Assembly (NCBI RefSeq): GCF_016806835.2
Contig: NZ_CP086113.1
Span: 124,001-188,000 of the forward strand
Source: Skermanella rosea
GTDB lineage: Bacteria > Pseudomonadota > Alphaproteobacteria > Azospirillales > Azospirillaceae
DNA: 64,000 nucleotides
Direction: 5' to 3'
Under the pieces are notes generated by a model. That model made no database searches. It had not been told where the DNA came from and saw only the letters and a program-made list of their open reading frames with translations. This document shows positions 52,801 to 60,566 of this stretch, one piece after another (the first letter of the stretch is position 1; the number at the start of each line of letters is the position of its first letter). The position numbers and the translations under genes were made by a program.

Positions 52801-53477
52801 GTCGGTTCTGTGCCCAGGCGACGGCCGGCCGCTACCCTTTCGACAGGACCGGTACCGACGAAATCTCGCTCGAAGACTTCGCCCGGCTCTTTGCGAAGGG
52901 CGGGCTGATCGACAGCTTCTTCGAACAGAACCTGGCTTCCTTCGTGGACAAATCCGCCCAGCCCTGGCGATGGCGCAAGCTCGGCCCGGTCGATTTGAAG
53001 TTGTCGCGGGAGTCCCTTGCCCAGTTCGAGCGGGCGGCGCTGATCCGCGACAGCATGTTCCCGCCCGGCAGCACCAGACCGGAGGCCGGCTTCCGCCTGA
53101 CGCTGGTGCGTACCAGTTTCGGGACGAGCGGGATCGACGTCTCCGTCGGCGGCAGGACCGCCAGCCTTGCTCCGGGAAGCGCCCAGTCGGCGCAATTGAG
53201 CTGGCCCGGGAACGATCCCGCCACCGGTACGAGCGTGACCTTCAAGTCCGGTCTTCCCAACTCCCGTCCGACCGCGATCGTCATCGACGGTCCCTGGTCG
53301 CTGTTCCGCCTGCTCGACCGGAGCCTGCTCCAGGCCGACGCCGCGACGCGCGATCGTCTGACGGTCCGGATCGCCAGCGGTCCCGCCGAGGTCGATCTCC
53401 TCCTTCAGGAAAGCAGCCTTGCAAACCCGTTCGGGGCTAATCCCGTCAGCGCATTCCGCTGTCCCAGAACCCTCTGA
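49866..53477 (+). CDS. tssM: Type VI secretion membrane protein TssM (IcmF)
   Basis: This 1203-residue inner-membrane ATPase-like core protein has two N-terminal helices, a Walker A GPPGSGKTT (G136 on) and a DTAGRY Walker-B-like motif. A third helix follows at about residues 457-480, then a large periplasmic domain ending in IcmF C-terminal sequence (VDLKLSRESLAQFERAALIR). The ATG at 49866 has a strong AGGGGA site. The ATG at 49851, overlapping the tssL stop, is an alternative that adds five residues. Confidence 0.95.
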   Translation: MIDALKLPISLRTGFILCGLAVVSGAAFVIGPLISIGGADPFSSLAGRIGFAALAPGIYGVTRLVESWRTFRQNAAMLDSAVRPEADAAGGAEYAHESAEIAQRLREALSVLRKRRFPGAAGKRWLYQIPWYVIIGPPGSGKTTALVNAGLSFPLADRFGRNAMRGIGGTRSCDWWFTDEAVLIDTAGRYTTQDSDAGKDHAAWLGFLRLLRRYRRRQPLNGLLVAIAVDEVTEGREEARLAHARLIRRRIQEVQAELRIRLPVYLLLTKADLISGFTEFFDDLGREGRQSVWGFTFDLDGDRQEDGKDDRGVAPVDRFGGAFDALVGRLDERLIDRLHQERDGARRNAVYSFPHQVASIKDALTQFVEEAFRPNSFEQEIMLRGAYFLSGTQVGTPIDRVLAAMRRSFGIGPQPKAAGIQPKRSYFLTRLLREVVFGEAGLANADPRIERNRRRIAWSLHGAIAVLCVAAAGVAGIGYMLNRTLIEKVEAAAGDYALKAREMDLDQVGDFDLARVLPLLNEVRDIPTGYAERDLPRSWLAGLGLDQTEKLGSQTVGAYRRILGSVLLPRLILRLEDQLRKRPDEPEFLHQALKAYLMLGGQGPMDRAFVERWFEFELRASYPDQQDARLRQDLGGHIKALLERPLPQVGLDGDLVSQLRAVLKQTSLAKQTLDAIAAGPEAAALPGWTIADHAGPAGTWVFHRASGLPLADGIPGLYTRDGFFRTFLPLLPHYAETMRQEAWVLGSGPVKMSPEAEAEHERDTVGLYLQAFALRWDRLLGDVAVNSAKSYDDALRTLSILSSPTSPIRLLVVSAGTETRLAQPAGDAAPPNRQAMADEKLAKLLLRQRNPDSIAALAERFSAEHFRELHALSMVPPGSSASAQPRIDEVIVSLGNLYRSLNQARFGGTSSGDARGDGQITPLQDSVDGAAALAEIDAQAASLPAPVRNWITGISRTSSSMSSDGVRQRLTDAWLGNGGRFCAQATAGRYPFDRTGTDEISLEDFARLFAKGGLIDSFFEQNLASFVDKSAQPWRWRKLGPVDLKLSRESLAQFERAALIRDSMFPPGSTRPEAGFRLTLVRTSFGTSGIDVSVGGRTASLAPGSAQSAQLSWPGNDPATGTSVTFKSGLPNSRPTAIVIDGPWSLFRLLDRSLLQADAATRDRLTVRIASGPAEVDLLLQESSLANPFGANPVSAFRCPRTL

Positions 53478-53492
53478 CCAGAGGCCCTTTTC

Positions 53493-54242
53493 ATGACCGT
53501 TTCACGCATCGGCTACTACGGCAAGCTTCCCGCCAGAGCCGACTTCGTCAGCCGCCGTCTTCCCGAGGAGTTCGTCAAGCCGTGGGATGCCTGGATACAA
53601 TCGGCTCTCTCGGCCGGCGAATCCTGGGGCGGCGAGGTCTGGAGGCAGCGCTTCCTGGCATCGCCCACCTGGCGTTTCGCCCTGCCGGCCGGCACATGCG
53701 GCCGTACCGGCTGGACCGGTGCCCTTCGCCCGAGCGTGGATGCGGTCGGGCGCTGCTTTCCGTTCGTGCTGGCGGCGGAACTGCCGGGTGCTGCTGACAT
53801 CCTCGCAGTCATGGATGCCGGTTCCGGATGGTTCGAGACATTGGAAGCGATGGCCGGCGCTACTGCCCGGCCCGACTTCGATCTCGGATGGCTGGACCGG
53901 CCGGTTCCGTCCATCCGGTCAGCCGCCGGCGGGAAAATCCGATGGCCGTCGCTCGGCGCCGCGCATTCCGTCGGGCTCTGGCACGAACTCCCCAGCATCC
54001 TTGCGGTGACGACGGCACTGCGCCGAAAGCCTGCATCCGGGCGGGCGGCGGCGCTCTGGTGGACGGCCGGCACGCCGGCCTTCGGCTCCGGCATCGCGCT
54101 CACTGCGGGACTGATCCCTCCCGCCGCCTTTCCTGCCCTGATCGACGGTTCCTGGGGCGACCATGGCTGGACGGTGACGGACGGCACGGCGCAGGCCGAC
54201 GATCCGGAACCGGCCCCGCCGGAATGGGATCGGACGGCATGA
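53493..54242 (+). CDS. tagF: T6SS-associated protein TagF (ImpM)
   Basis: This 249-residue protein carries the ImpM N-terminus IGYYGKLPARADFVSRRLPE and WDAWIQSALSAGESWGG, and the GALRPSVDAVGRCFPFVLAA segment. TagF is a post-translational repressor of T6SS that acts with Fha in other proteobacteria. A phosphatase (PppA) fusion or gene is not present here. It follows tssM by 15 bp. Confidence 0.93.
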   Translation: MTVSRIGYYGKLPARADFVSRRLPEEFVKPWDAWIQSALSAGESWGGEVWRQRFLASPTWRFALPAGTCGRTGWTGALRPSVDAVGRCFPFVLAAELPGAADILAVMDAGSGWFETLEAMAGATARPDFDLGWLDRPVPSIRSAAGGKIRWPSLGAAHSVGLWHELPSILAVTTALRRKPASGRAAALWWTAGTPAFGSGIALTAGLIPPAAFPALIDGSWGDHGWTVTDGTAQADDPEPAPPEWDRTA

Positions 54243-54264
54243 CGTCGATCGTAGGGAGATCGCC

Positions 54265-55137
54265 ATGCGGCTGATCGTGAAGTTCAACCTGGTGATCACA
54301 CTGGCTTGCGTCACCGGCCTGATCGTGTCGGCCCTGCTGATGCGGGAAAAGTTCGTTACCGATGCCCGTACCGAAGTCCTCGCGAATGCCCGGATCATGA
54401 TGCAGTCCAGCGATTCGATCATGCGCTACACCGAGCAGGAGGTCACCCCGCTGCCGCAGGCGCTCGGGCATGACAAATTCGTCAGGGCGGCGGTACCGTT
54501 CTTCGCAGCCGGGTCGATCTTCGAGGACCTGCGCCGGCACTACCCGGACTATTCGGTTCGCAATGTGGCACTCAACCCGACCAATCCGCGGGATCGTCCG
54601 ACCGAGTCCGAAGCCGATATCGTAAACGGTTTCCGGTCCTTTCCTGACCGAGCCGAAATGGTGACCGAGCGGCAGACGCCCAATGGCCCGATCATGAGCC
54701 TGTCGCGCCCGCTGGTCGCGGCACCGGAGTGCCTTGCCTGCCATAGCACGCCGGCAAATGCGCCGAGTGCCATGATCGACACCTACGGCAGCGCCAACGG
54801 CTTCGGCTGGCAGCCCAATGAGACCGTCGGGGCGCAGATCGTTTCGGTACCCCTCAGCCTGCCGCTCGCGCGGGCCGAAGAGGCCGTCGCTCACCTGCTC
54901 CTCACCTGCGGAACGGTCTTCCTGGCCGTCCTCGCCGTGCTCAACCTCTTTCTCTATTACCTTGTCGTCAAACCGATCCGGGACATGGCGAAGATGGCCA
55001 ACGATGTCAGCCTGGGCAAGCCGGACACGCCGGAATACGAGCGCCGGGGCAGCGACGAGATCGCGACCCTCAGCCTGTCGTTCAACCGGATGCGTCGCAG
55101 CCTGGAAGGTGCCATTCGAATGATCGAGGGCACATGA
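54265..55137 (+). CDS. Membrane c-haem sensor protein (DUF3365/Tll0287-like domain plus HAMP)
   Basis: This 290-residue protein has an N-terminal helix (about residues 7-26) and a periplasmic domain of about 180 residues. That domain contains a covalent haem motif ECLACHS (C156-H160). A second helix follows (about residues 208-232), then a cytoplasmic HAMP domain (VVKPIRDMAKMANDVSLGKP) ending at about residue 285. It has no kinase or cyclase output of its own. It sits 22 bp after tagF and 42 bp before the Ser/Thr kinase. The likely role is to sense redox state or a gaseous ligand through the haem and pass the signal to the kinase; that link is inference. Confidence 0.88.
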   Translation: MRLIVKFNLVITLACVTGLIVSALLMREKFVTDARTEVLANARIMMQSSDSIMRYTEQEVTPLPQALGHDKFVRAAVPFFAAGSIFEDLRRHYPDYSVRNVALNPTNPRDRPTESEADIVNGFRSFPDRAEMVTERQTPNGPIMSLSRPLVAAPECLACHSTPANAPSAMIDTYGSANGFGWQPNETVGAQIVSVPLSLPLARAEEAVAHLLLTCGTVFLAVLAVLNLFLYYLVVKPIRDMAKMANDVSLGKPDTPEYERRGSDEIATLSLSFNRMRRSLEGAIRMIEGT

Positions 55138-55179
55138 CCGCCTTGCCGGAAAACACACACGACAGGGGGAGCATCGTCG

Positions 55180-56505
55180 ATGGAACTGCCCTGTGAATTG
55201 GGTCGCTATGTCCTGCTGGAGCGTATCGGTTCCGGTGCGATGGGGTCCGTATTCCGAGGTGAAGATCCGGTGATCGGACGTCCGGTGGCGGTCAAGGCGA
55301 TCCACGCGAGCTTGCTGAACCCCGGCGACCGGGACCAGCATCTGGCGCGCTTCAAGGTCGAGGTGAAATCGGCCGGACGCTGCCAGCATCCGAACATCGT
55401 CGCGATCTACGACTACCTGGAGCAGGACGGCGACCCCCATATCGTGATGGAACTGGCACCGGGCAGATCGCTCCAGCATCTGATGACCGGGCGACGCCGG
55501 TTCCCGGTTACGCTTGCGGCCGATCTGATCGGGCAGTTGCTGGCGGCTCTCGGCCACGCGCACGGGCGCGGCGTGATCCACCGCGACATAAAGCCGGCCA
55601 ATCTCATCATTGATGGGGATCGGCGGCTGAAAGTCACCGATTTCGGCATCGCCCGCCTTGGCGGGGGCGATATCACCGTCAATGGGATGATGCTCGGCAC
55701 CCCCGCCTTCATGGCCCCCGAACAACTCAAGGGCGACGATCTGGATCACAGGGCCGACCTGTTCGCCGCCGGGATGGTGCTGCTGCATCTGGTCACCGGT
55801 CGTTTACCTTATGAGGGGGCGAGCTTGGCCGGTTTGCTGGTCGAGCTTGCCTCCGACCGCCCTGTCGACCCCCACCATGCCGGCGACGTCGATCCACGCC
55901 TGACGCCTGTGCTGAAACGCGCCCTGGCGAAGCATCCCGATGACCGCTTCGAGACCGCCGGCGCCTTTGCGGAGGCCCTTGCATCGGCCGTGTCGCGGCC
56001 GGACGACAGCGAGCTCTGGCCTTCCGAAGCGCCAGCGGCGACAGGCTGCCTGCAATCCGACTTCATCCAGCGCGTCGAGCGCGAATTGATGGAAGTGACC
56101 GGACCTGTAGCCCGCATCCTGGTGCGCGAAGCGGGGAAACGCGCGGCGTCGGAGGAGCAAATCGTCTCCCGGCTGGCGGCCGGCATTCCCGATGCGCGAA
56201 GCCGCGACCAGTTCCTCCATGCGTTCGCGGAGCGCAGGCCGAAGGTGCCCTCCCCCTCTCCCCCTCCCTCTCGCGAGCTCGGCAGTGGCGCTGGACTGCC
56301 GATCTCGCCCCAGGCGCTGGAAGCGGTACAGACTCTGCTGGTCAGCTTCGTCGGGCCCTTCGGGCGCATCCTGGTCCGCCAGGGATCGGTGCGGGCGGCA
56401 TCCATCAGCCAATTCTATGACCAGTTGGCGGTTCACATCAAACACGAGAAGGACCGGGAGGCGTTTCGTAGGAAATTCTTGGAAAGAATCCCGCCGAAGT
56501 CTTGA
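55180..56505 (+). CDS. Soluble serine/threonine protein kinase (PpkA-like) with tandem C-terminal repeat domain
   Basis: This 441-residue kinase has an intact catalytic domain (about residues 9-275): the glycine loop RIGSGAMGSVF, K39 in VAVKAIH, HRDIKPANL (D136), DFG (D154) and PAFMAPEQL. The C-terminal part has two related units of about 60 residues (291-349 and 376-436), each with GP(V/F)xRILVR...RAAS..Q, joined by a Ser/Pro linker. It lacks the transmembrane helix and periplasmic domain of classical PpkA. The membrane sensor encoded immediately upstream may supply these in trans. TagH is the expected substrate. Confidence 0.93.
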   Translation: MELPCELGRYVLLERIGSGAMGSVFRGEDPVIGRPVAVKAIHASLLNPGDRDQHLARFKVEVKSAGRCQHPNIVAIYDYLEQDGDPHIVMELAPGRSLQHLMTGRRRFPVTLAADLIGQLLAALGHAHGRGVIHRDIKPANLIIDGDRRLKVTDFGIARLGGGDITVNGMMLGTPAFMAPEQLKGDDLDHRADLFAAGMVLLHLVTGRLPYEGASLAGLLVELASDRPVDPHHAGDVDPRLTPVLKRALAKHPDDRFETAGAFAEALASAVSRPDDSELWPSEAPAATGCLQSDFIQRVERELMEVTGPVARILVREAGKRAASEEQIVSRLAAGIPDARSRDQFLHAFAERRPKVPSPSPPPSRELGSGAGLPISPQALEAVQTLLVSFVGPFGRILVRQGSVRAASISQFYDQLAVHIKHEKDREAFRRKFLERIPPKS

Positions 56506-56669
56506 CGGCGTTCCGGACACTGCGGCCCCGGCACATCGTCGGTATAGGAATATCGGTAGACCGGCTTTGCATGAACCCCTCGTGTTACCGAATGGTAATT
56601 GTAACGCGACAATCCCCAACCGCCGGTATCCGGCAGTCCGGGCATGCCCGTTGAAGAAAGATCGCTGCG

Positions 56670-59279
56670 ATGACGATCATTACCCGCGACACCGTATTCG
56701 ACCGGCTCGGCGAGTTCTCGATGAAAACCCTCCAGGGCGCCTTCGAGTTTGCGACCTTGCGCGGCGATACTTACATCGAACCGGTCCATTGGCTCGATCG
56801 CTGGCTGCGTGCCGAGGACAGCGATGCCTCGCTGATCCTCGAGCGGCTTCAGGTTCCGCGCGACGCCTTGCAGAAGGACATCGAAGCCGCGCTGTCGAGC
56901 ATGGTCCGGGAACGCTCCTCCCGCCTCGACTTCTCCCGCGAGCTTGAACTCCTCATGGAGCGGGGCTGGATCGGCGCAAGCCTGCTGTTCGGCCAATCCA
57001 GGATCCGCACCGGGCACCTGCTGCATGGCATGATCGAGGACACGCGATTGCGCCGGCTGGCCTGCGATATCTCACCGCTTTTCAAGCGTGTCGAGGCGGC
57101 GGTCATCGCGGAGCGCTTCGGCGACCTGACGCGGGGATCGTCCGAGGAAGGCATCGATCCTTCAGGCGATTCCACCCCGGTAGCGACCGCCCATCTCGCC
57201 GGTCACGAGACAGCCTTGGGCCGATACGTTACCGACCTGACCGCGGAAGCGGAGGCCGGGCGGATCGATCCGGCGACGGGCCGCGAACGCGAGGTCCGGC
57301 TGATCGTCGATATCCTGATGCGGCGTCGGCAAAACAATCCGATCGTCGTCGGAGAAGCCGGCGTCGGCAAGACCGCCGTCGTGGAAGCCCTGGCCGCACG
57401 GATCGCCAAAGGCGACGTGCCGCCGGCCATGCGCGATGTGAGGCTGATGTCGCTCGATCTCGCCGCTCTGCAGGCGGGAGCTTCGGCGAAGGGCGAGTTC
57501 GAGAACCGCCTGAAACAGGTGATCGCCGAAATCGCCGGATCGGCAAAACCCATCGTCCTGTTCATCGACGAGGCGCATTCCCTGATCGGCGCGGGAGGGG
57601 CCGCCGGAACGGGCGACGCCGCCAACCTGCTCAAGCCGGCATTGGCGCGGGGGACCCTGCGTACGATCGCCGCTACGACCTGGGCGGAATACAAGAAGCA
57701 TATCGAAAAGGACCCGGCGCTGTCACGCCGGTTCCAGGTCGTCCAGGTCGACGAGCCGGACGAGGAGCGCGCCGTCGCCATGCTGCGCGGGATGGTACCG
57801 GTCTTTGCCGAACATCACGGGATCGCCGTTCTGGACGAGGCGGTCGTGGCGGCGGTCCGATTCTCGCACCGATATATCCAGGGCCGCCAGCTGCCGGACA
57901 AGGCCGTTTCGGTGCTGGACACGGCCTGTGCGAGAGTGGCGCTGAGCCGGAACGCCGTGCCGGCAGGCATCGAAGACTTGATGCGGCGGATCGAGCGTCT
58001 CGATACCGAACTGACGGCCCTGGCGGCGGAGCGGCGCGTTGGCCGCCTGGACGAAGCGCGGGAGGACCTGCTGTCGGGCCGATTGACGGCGGAACGGTCG
58101 GCACTGGCGGGGCTCCAGGCGCGCCATGCCGAGGAGTCCGCCCTGGTGTCGGAGATCATTGCACTGGAAGCCCGTCTGCGCGATCGGGAATCGCGGGACG
58201 AACTCGATAAGCTCCGGGGGCTGCGCGTCGACCTCGCGGCACTTCAGGGTGGTCGTCCCCTGGTGCTGCCCGCGGTCGACGAACAGGCGGTGGCAACCGT
58301 GATCGAAAGCTGGACCGGTATCCCCGTCGGGCGGATGCTGTCCGACGAGATCGACGCCGTCCTGACTTTGGCCGATACGGTGAAGCGTCGCGTCATCGGC
58401 CAGGACCACGCGCTCGACGCCATCGCAAGACGGATCGAAACCGCCCGGGCCGGCCTGGACGACCCATCCAAGCCCAAAGGCGTGTTCCTGCTGGTCGGTC
58501 CGTCCGGCGTCGGCAAGACCGAGACCGCCCTGGCGCTCGCGGAAAGCCTGTTCGGCAGTGACGACAACGTCGTCGCGATCAACATGTCGGAGTTCCAGGA
58601 GGCTCACACCGTTTCGACGCTGAAAGGCTCGCCGCCGGGCTATGTCGGATATGGAGAGGGCGGGCGCCTGACCGAAGCGGTGCGCCGCAAGCCCTACAGC
58701 GTCGTCCTGCTCGACGAGATCGAAAAGGCGCATCCCGACGTCCACGAGATCTTCTTCCAGGTTTTCGACAAGGGCTGGATGGAAGACGGCGAAGGCCGGA
58801 GGATCGACTTCCGCAATACGATCATCCTGCTGACGTCGAATGCTGGGTCCGATCTCATCTTGCGGTTGTGCAAGGATTCCATGCGGCTGCCGGCGCCCGA
58901 CGACGTCTCCCGCTCCCTTCGCGATCCCCTACTGGAGGTTTTCCCGGCGGCGCTGCTCGGCCGCCTCTCGGTCGTTCCCTATTATCCGCTGACGGACGCG
59001 ATGCTCGATCGCATCATCGGCCTGCGCCTGGACTCCGTCCAGAACCGCATCGAAGCAAGCTGGAATGTGCCGTTCACCTATGCCGAGACGCTGGTCAGCC
59101 ATATCCGCGCACGCTGCTACGAGGTGGAAAGCGGAGGAAGGATGATCGACGCCATCATGACCGGAACGCTTCTGCCGGATATCAGCCGGGAGGTCCTGAG
59201 ACGGTTGCGGGACCGGCAGCCGCTGACCGGTATCCACGTCGACGTGGACCAGGGAGAACTGCGCTACGAGTTCACGTGA
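56670..59279 (+). CDS. clpV: T6SS ClpV (TssH) AAA+ ATPase
   Basis: This 869-residue double AAA+ ATPase recycles contracted sheath. Nucleotide sites are GEAGVGKT (228-235) with VLFIDEAHSLIGAGG, and GPSGVGKT (610-617) with VVLLDEIEKAHPDVHE. The N-terminal ClpN domain is divergent, as in ClpV, and a ClpB-type middle coiled coil (about residues 435-530) is present. A ribosome site (GAAGAAAGA) precedes the ATG. The 164-bp gap after the kinase gene could hold an internal promoter. Confidence 0.95.
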   Translation: MTIITRDTVFDRLGEFSMKTLQGAFEFATLRGDTYIEPVHWLDRWLRAEDSDASLILERLQVPRDALQKDIEAALSSMVRERSSRLDFSRELELLMERGWIGASLLFGQSRIRTGHLLHGMIEDTRLRRLACDISPLFKRVEAAVIAERFGDLTRGSSEEGIDPSGDSTPVATAHLAGHETALGRYVTDLTAEAEAGRIDPATGREREVRLIVDILMRRRQNNPIVVGEAGVGKTAVVEALAARIAKGDVPPAMRDVRLMSLDLAALQAGASAKGEFENRLKQVIAEIAGSAKPIVLFIDEAHSLIGAGGAAGTGDAANLLKPALARGTLRTIAATTWAEYKKHIEKDPALSRRFQVVQVDEPDEERAVAMLRGMVPVFAEHHGIAVLDEAVVAAVRFSHRYIQGRQLPDKAVSVLDTACARVALSRNAVPAGIEDLMRRIERLDTELTALAAERRVGRLDEAREDLLSGRLTAERSALAGLQARHAEESALVSEIIALEARLRDRESRDELDKLRGLRVDLAALQGGRPLVLPAVDEQAVATVIESWTGIPVGRMLSDEIDAVLTLADTVKRRVIGQDHALDAIARRIETARAGLDDPSKPKGVFLLVGPSGVGKTETALALAESLFGSDDNVVAINMSEFQEAHTVSTLKGSPPGYVGYGEGGRLTEAVRRKPYSVVLLDEIEKAHPDVHEIFFQVFDKGWMEDGEGRRIDFRNTIILLTSNAGSDLILRLCKDSMRLPAPDDVSRSLRDPLLEVFPAALLGRLSVVPYYPLTDAMLDRIIGLRLDSVQNRIEASWNVPFTYAETLVSHIRARCYEVESGGRMIDAIMTGTLLPDISREVLRRLRDRQPLTGIHVDVDQGELRYEFT

Positions 59280-59307
59280 GGCTTTCGCGCTGCAGGATTG
59301 CATTTCG

Positions 59308-59325
59308 TTACGTTACCGGCGTAAC
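59308..59325. promoter_or_regulatory. Putative LysR binding site
   Basis: TTACG-N7-CGTAA (59308-59324) fits a T-N11-A LysR box, with a nested GTTAC-CGGC-GTAAC (59312-59325). It lies in the gap before the lysR-type gene. Confidence 0.4.
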
Positions 59326-59445
59326 CGTCTTCCGACATGCTGACATACGACGGCAGCTTGAAGCGACGATGATCCGAAGTCACACGAGGCAAGCGGATGG
59401 CCCCAAAGCCGGGCGACCGCGAAAGACGTAAGGTGAATCAGGATC

Positions 59446-60504
59446 ATGCAAACCGGTTTCGGAACAAGCGTCGGACGTCCCCGTCTGCGGTCGGTCGGCT
59501 CCCCTCCCCGGCAGGATGGCGGACGGCAGACATCGCCGCACCGGCGGATCAATCTCGCGGGTGTCGATCTCAATCTGTTGGTGGCGCTCGAGGCGCTGCT
59601 GGTGGAGCGCAACGTAACGCACGCAGCCGACAGGGTCGGTCTGAGCCAGCCGGCGATGAGTCGCGCATTGGGCCGGCTGCGAGGCTTGTTCGATGACGAG
59701 TTGCTGGTGCGATCGTCCTCCGGCCTCGTGCCGACCGCGCGTTCCGAACAACTGGCGGCCGAACTGCCCGAAGCCCTGAACATGCTGCGCACTCTGCTGG
59801 CATCGCGGGAAACGGCGCCGGGATCGTGGGAAGCCACGGTCAACATCGACCTTCCCGATCATCAGGCGCTGGACCTGTTGCCACGGCTGCTCCCCCGCTT
59901 GCGAGAAGCGGCGCCGGGCGTCACCGTCGTCACCGCCCCTCTCGGCAGCCGGACGCTGCGCGCCCTTGAAAGCGGCGCCGTCGATCTTGCCGTCGGTCAG
60001 CTCAGGACCACTCCCTTCGGCTTCTACCGCCGCACCATCCTGACCGATCGGTTCGTCTGCCTGCTGCGCGCGGGTCACCCGGCACTCCAGGGCGGGACGC
60101 CGGAGCCGGAAAGCTTGGTCGGCCTCCGTCATGTCGCGATCGCACCGCCGGCCCTGGAAGAGCCCGGCCTTGTCTACGATGCCGTCGCGATGCTGGAAAT
60201 CCCCGACCCCAGTCCGGTCGTGGTCCAGAACACGATGGCGGCGGCGATGCTGGTAGCCGAAACCGACATGGTCCTGACCATCCCGCGCCGGACCGCGACC
60301 CGCATCGCGCGGATGCTGCCGCTGGCCATAACGGCACCCCCGACGCCCCTGCCGGCCTACGAGCTGTCGCTGGTGTGGCACGAGCGTCTTCATCGCGATC
60401 CGAACTGCGCGTGGCTGCGCGGCGAGCTGGCGGCCTCCCTGGCCCCGGCAGCCGGCTCGTCGGCTGGGCAGGCCGGCGCACACCCCCTTGCCGGGGCCGC
60501 GTGA
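59446..60504 (+). CDS. LysR-family transcriptional regulator in the T6SS operon
   Basis: This 352-residue LysR regulator has a helix-turn-helix LVERNVTHAADRVGLSQPAM SRALGRLR and a periplasmic-binding-like effector domain. An unusual N-terminal extension of about 35 basic residues precedes the usual DLNLLVALEALL. The effector domain resembles the NodD/PnbR-like subgroup (LRTTPFGFYRRTILTDRFVC). It is placed between clpV and vgrG on the same strand, so it may regulate vgrG, the T6SS or itself. It is intact. Confidence 0.9.
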   Translation: MQTGFGTSVGRPRLRSVGSPPRQDGGRQTSPHRRINLAGVDLNLLVALEALLVERNVTHAADRVGLSQPAMSRALGRLRGLFDDELLVRSSSGLVPTARSEQLAAELPEALNMLRTLLASRETAPGSWEATVNIDLPDHQALDLLPRLLPRLREAAPGVTVVTAPLGSRTLRALESGAVDLAVGQLRTTPFGFYRRTILTDRFVCLLRAGHPALQGGTPEPESLVGLRHVAIAPPALEEPGLVYDAVAMLEIPDPSPVVVQNTMAAAMLVAETDMVLTIPRRTATRIARMLPLAITAPPTPLPAYELSLVWHERLHRDPNCAWLRGELAASLAPAAGSSAGQAGAHPLAGAA

Positions 60505-60566
60505 AAGCCGCCTCCCGGCGACCATGGACCCTACCGATCCTCATTCCGAAACGGGAGCATAACGCC

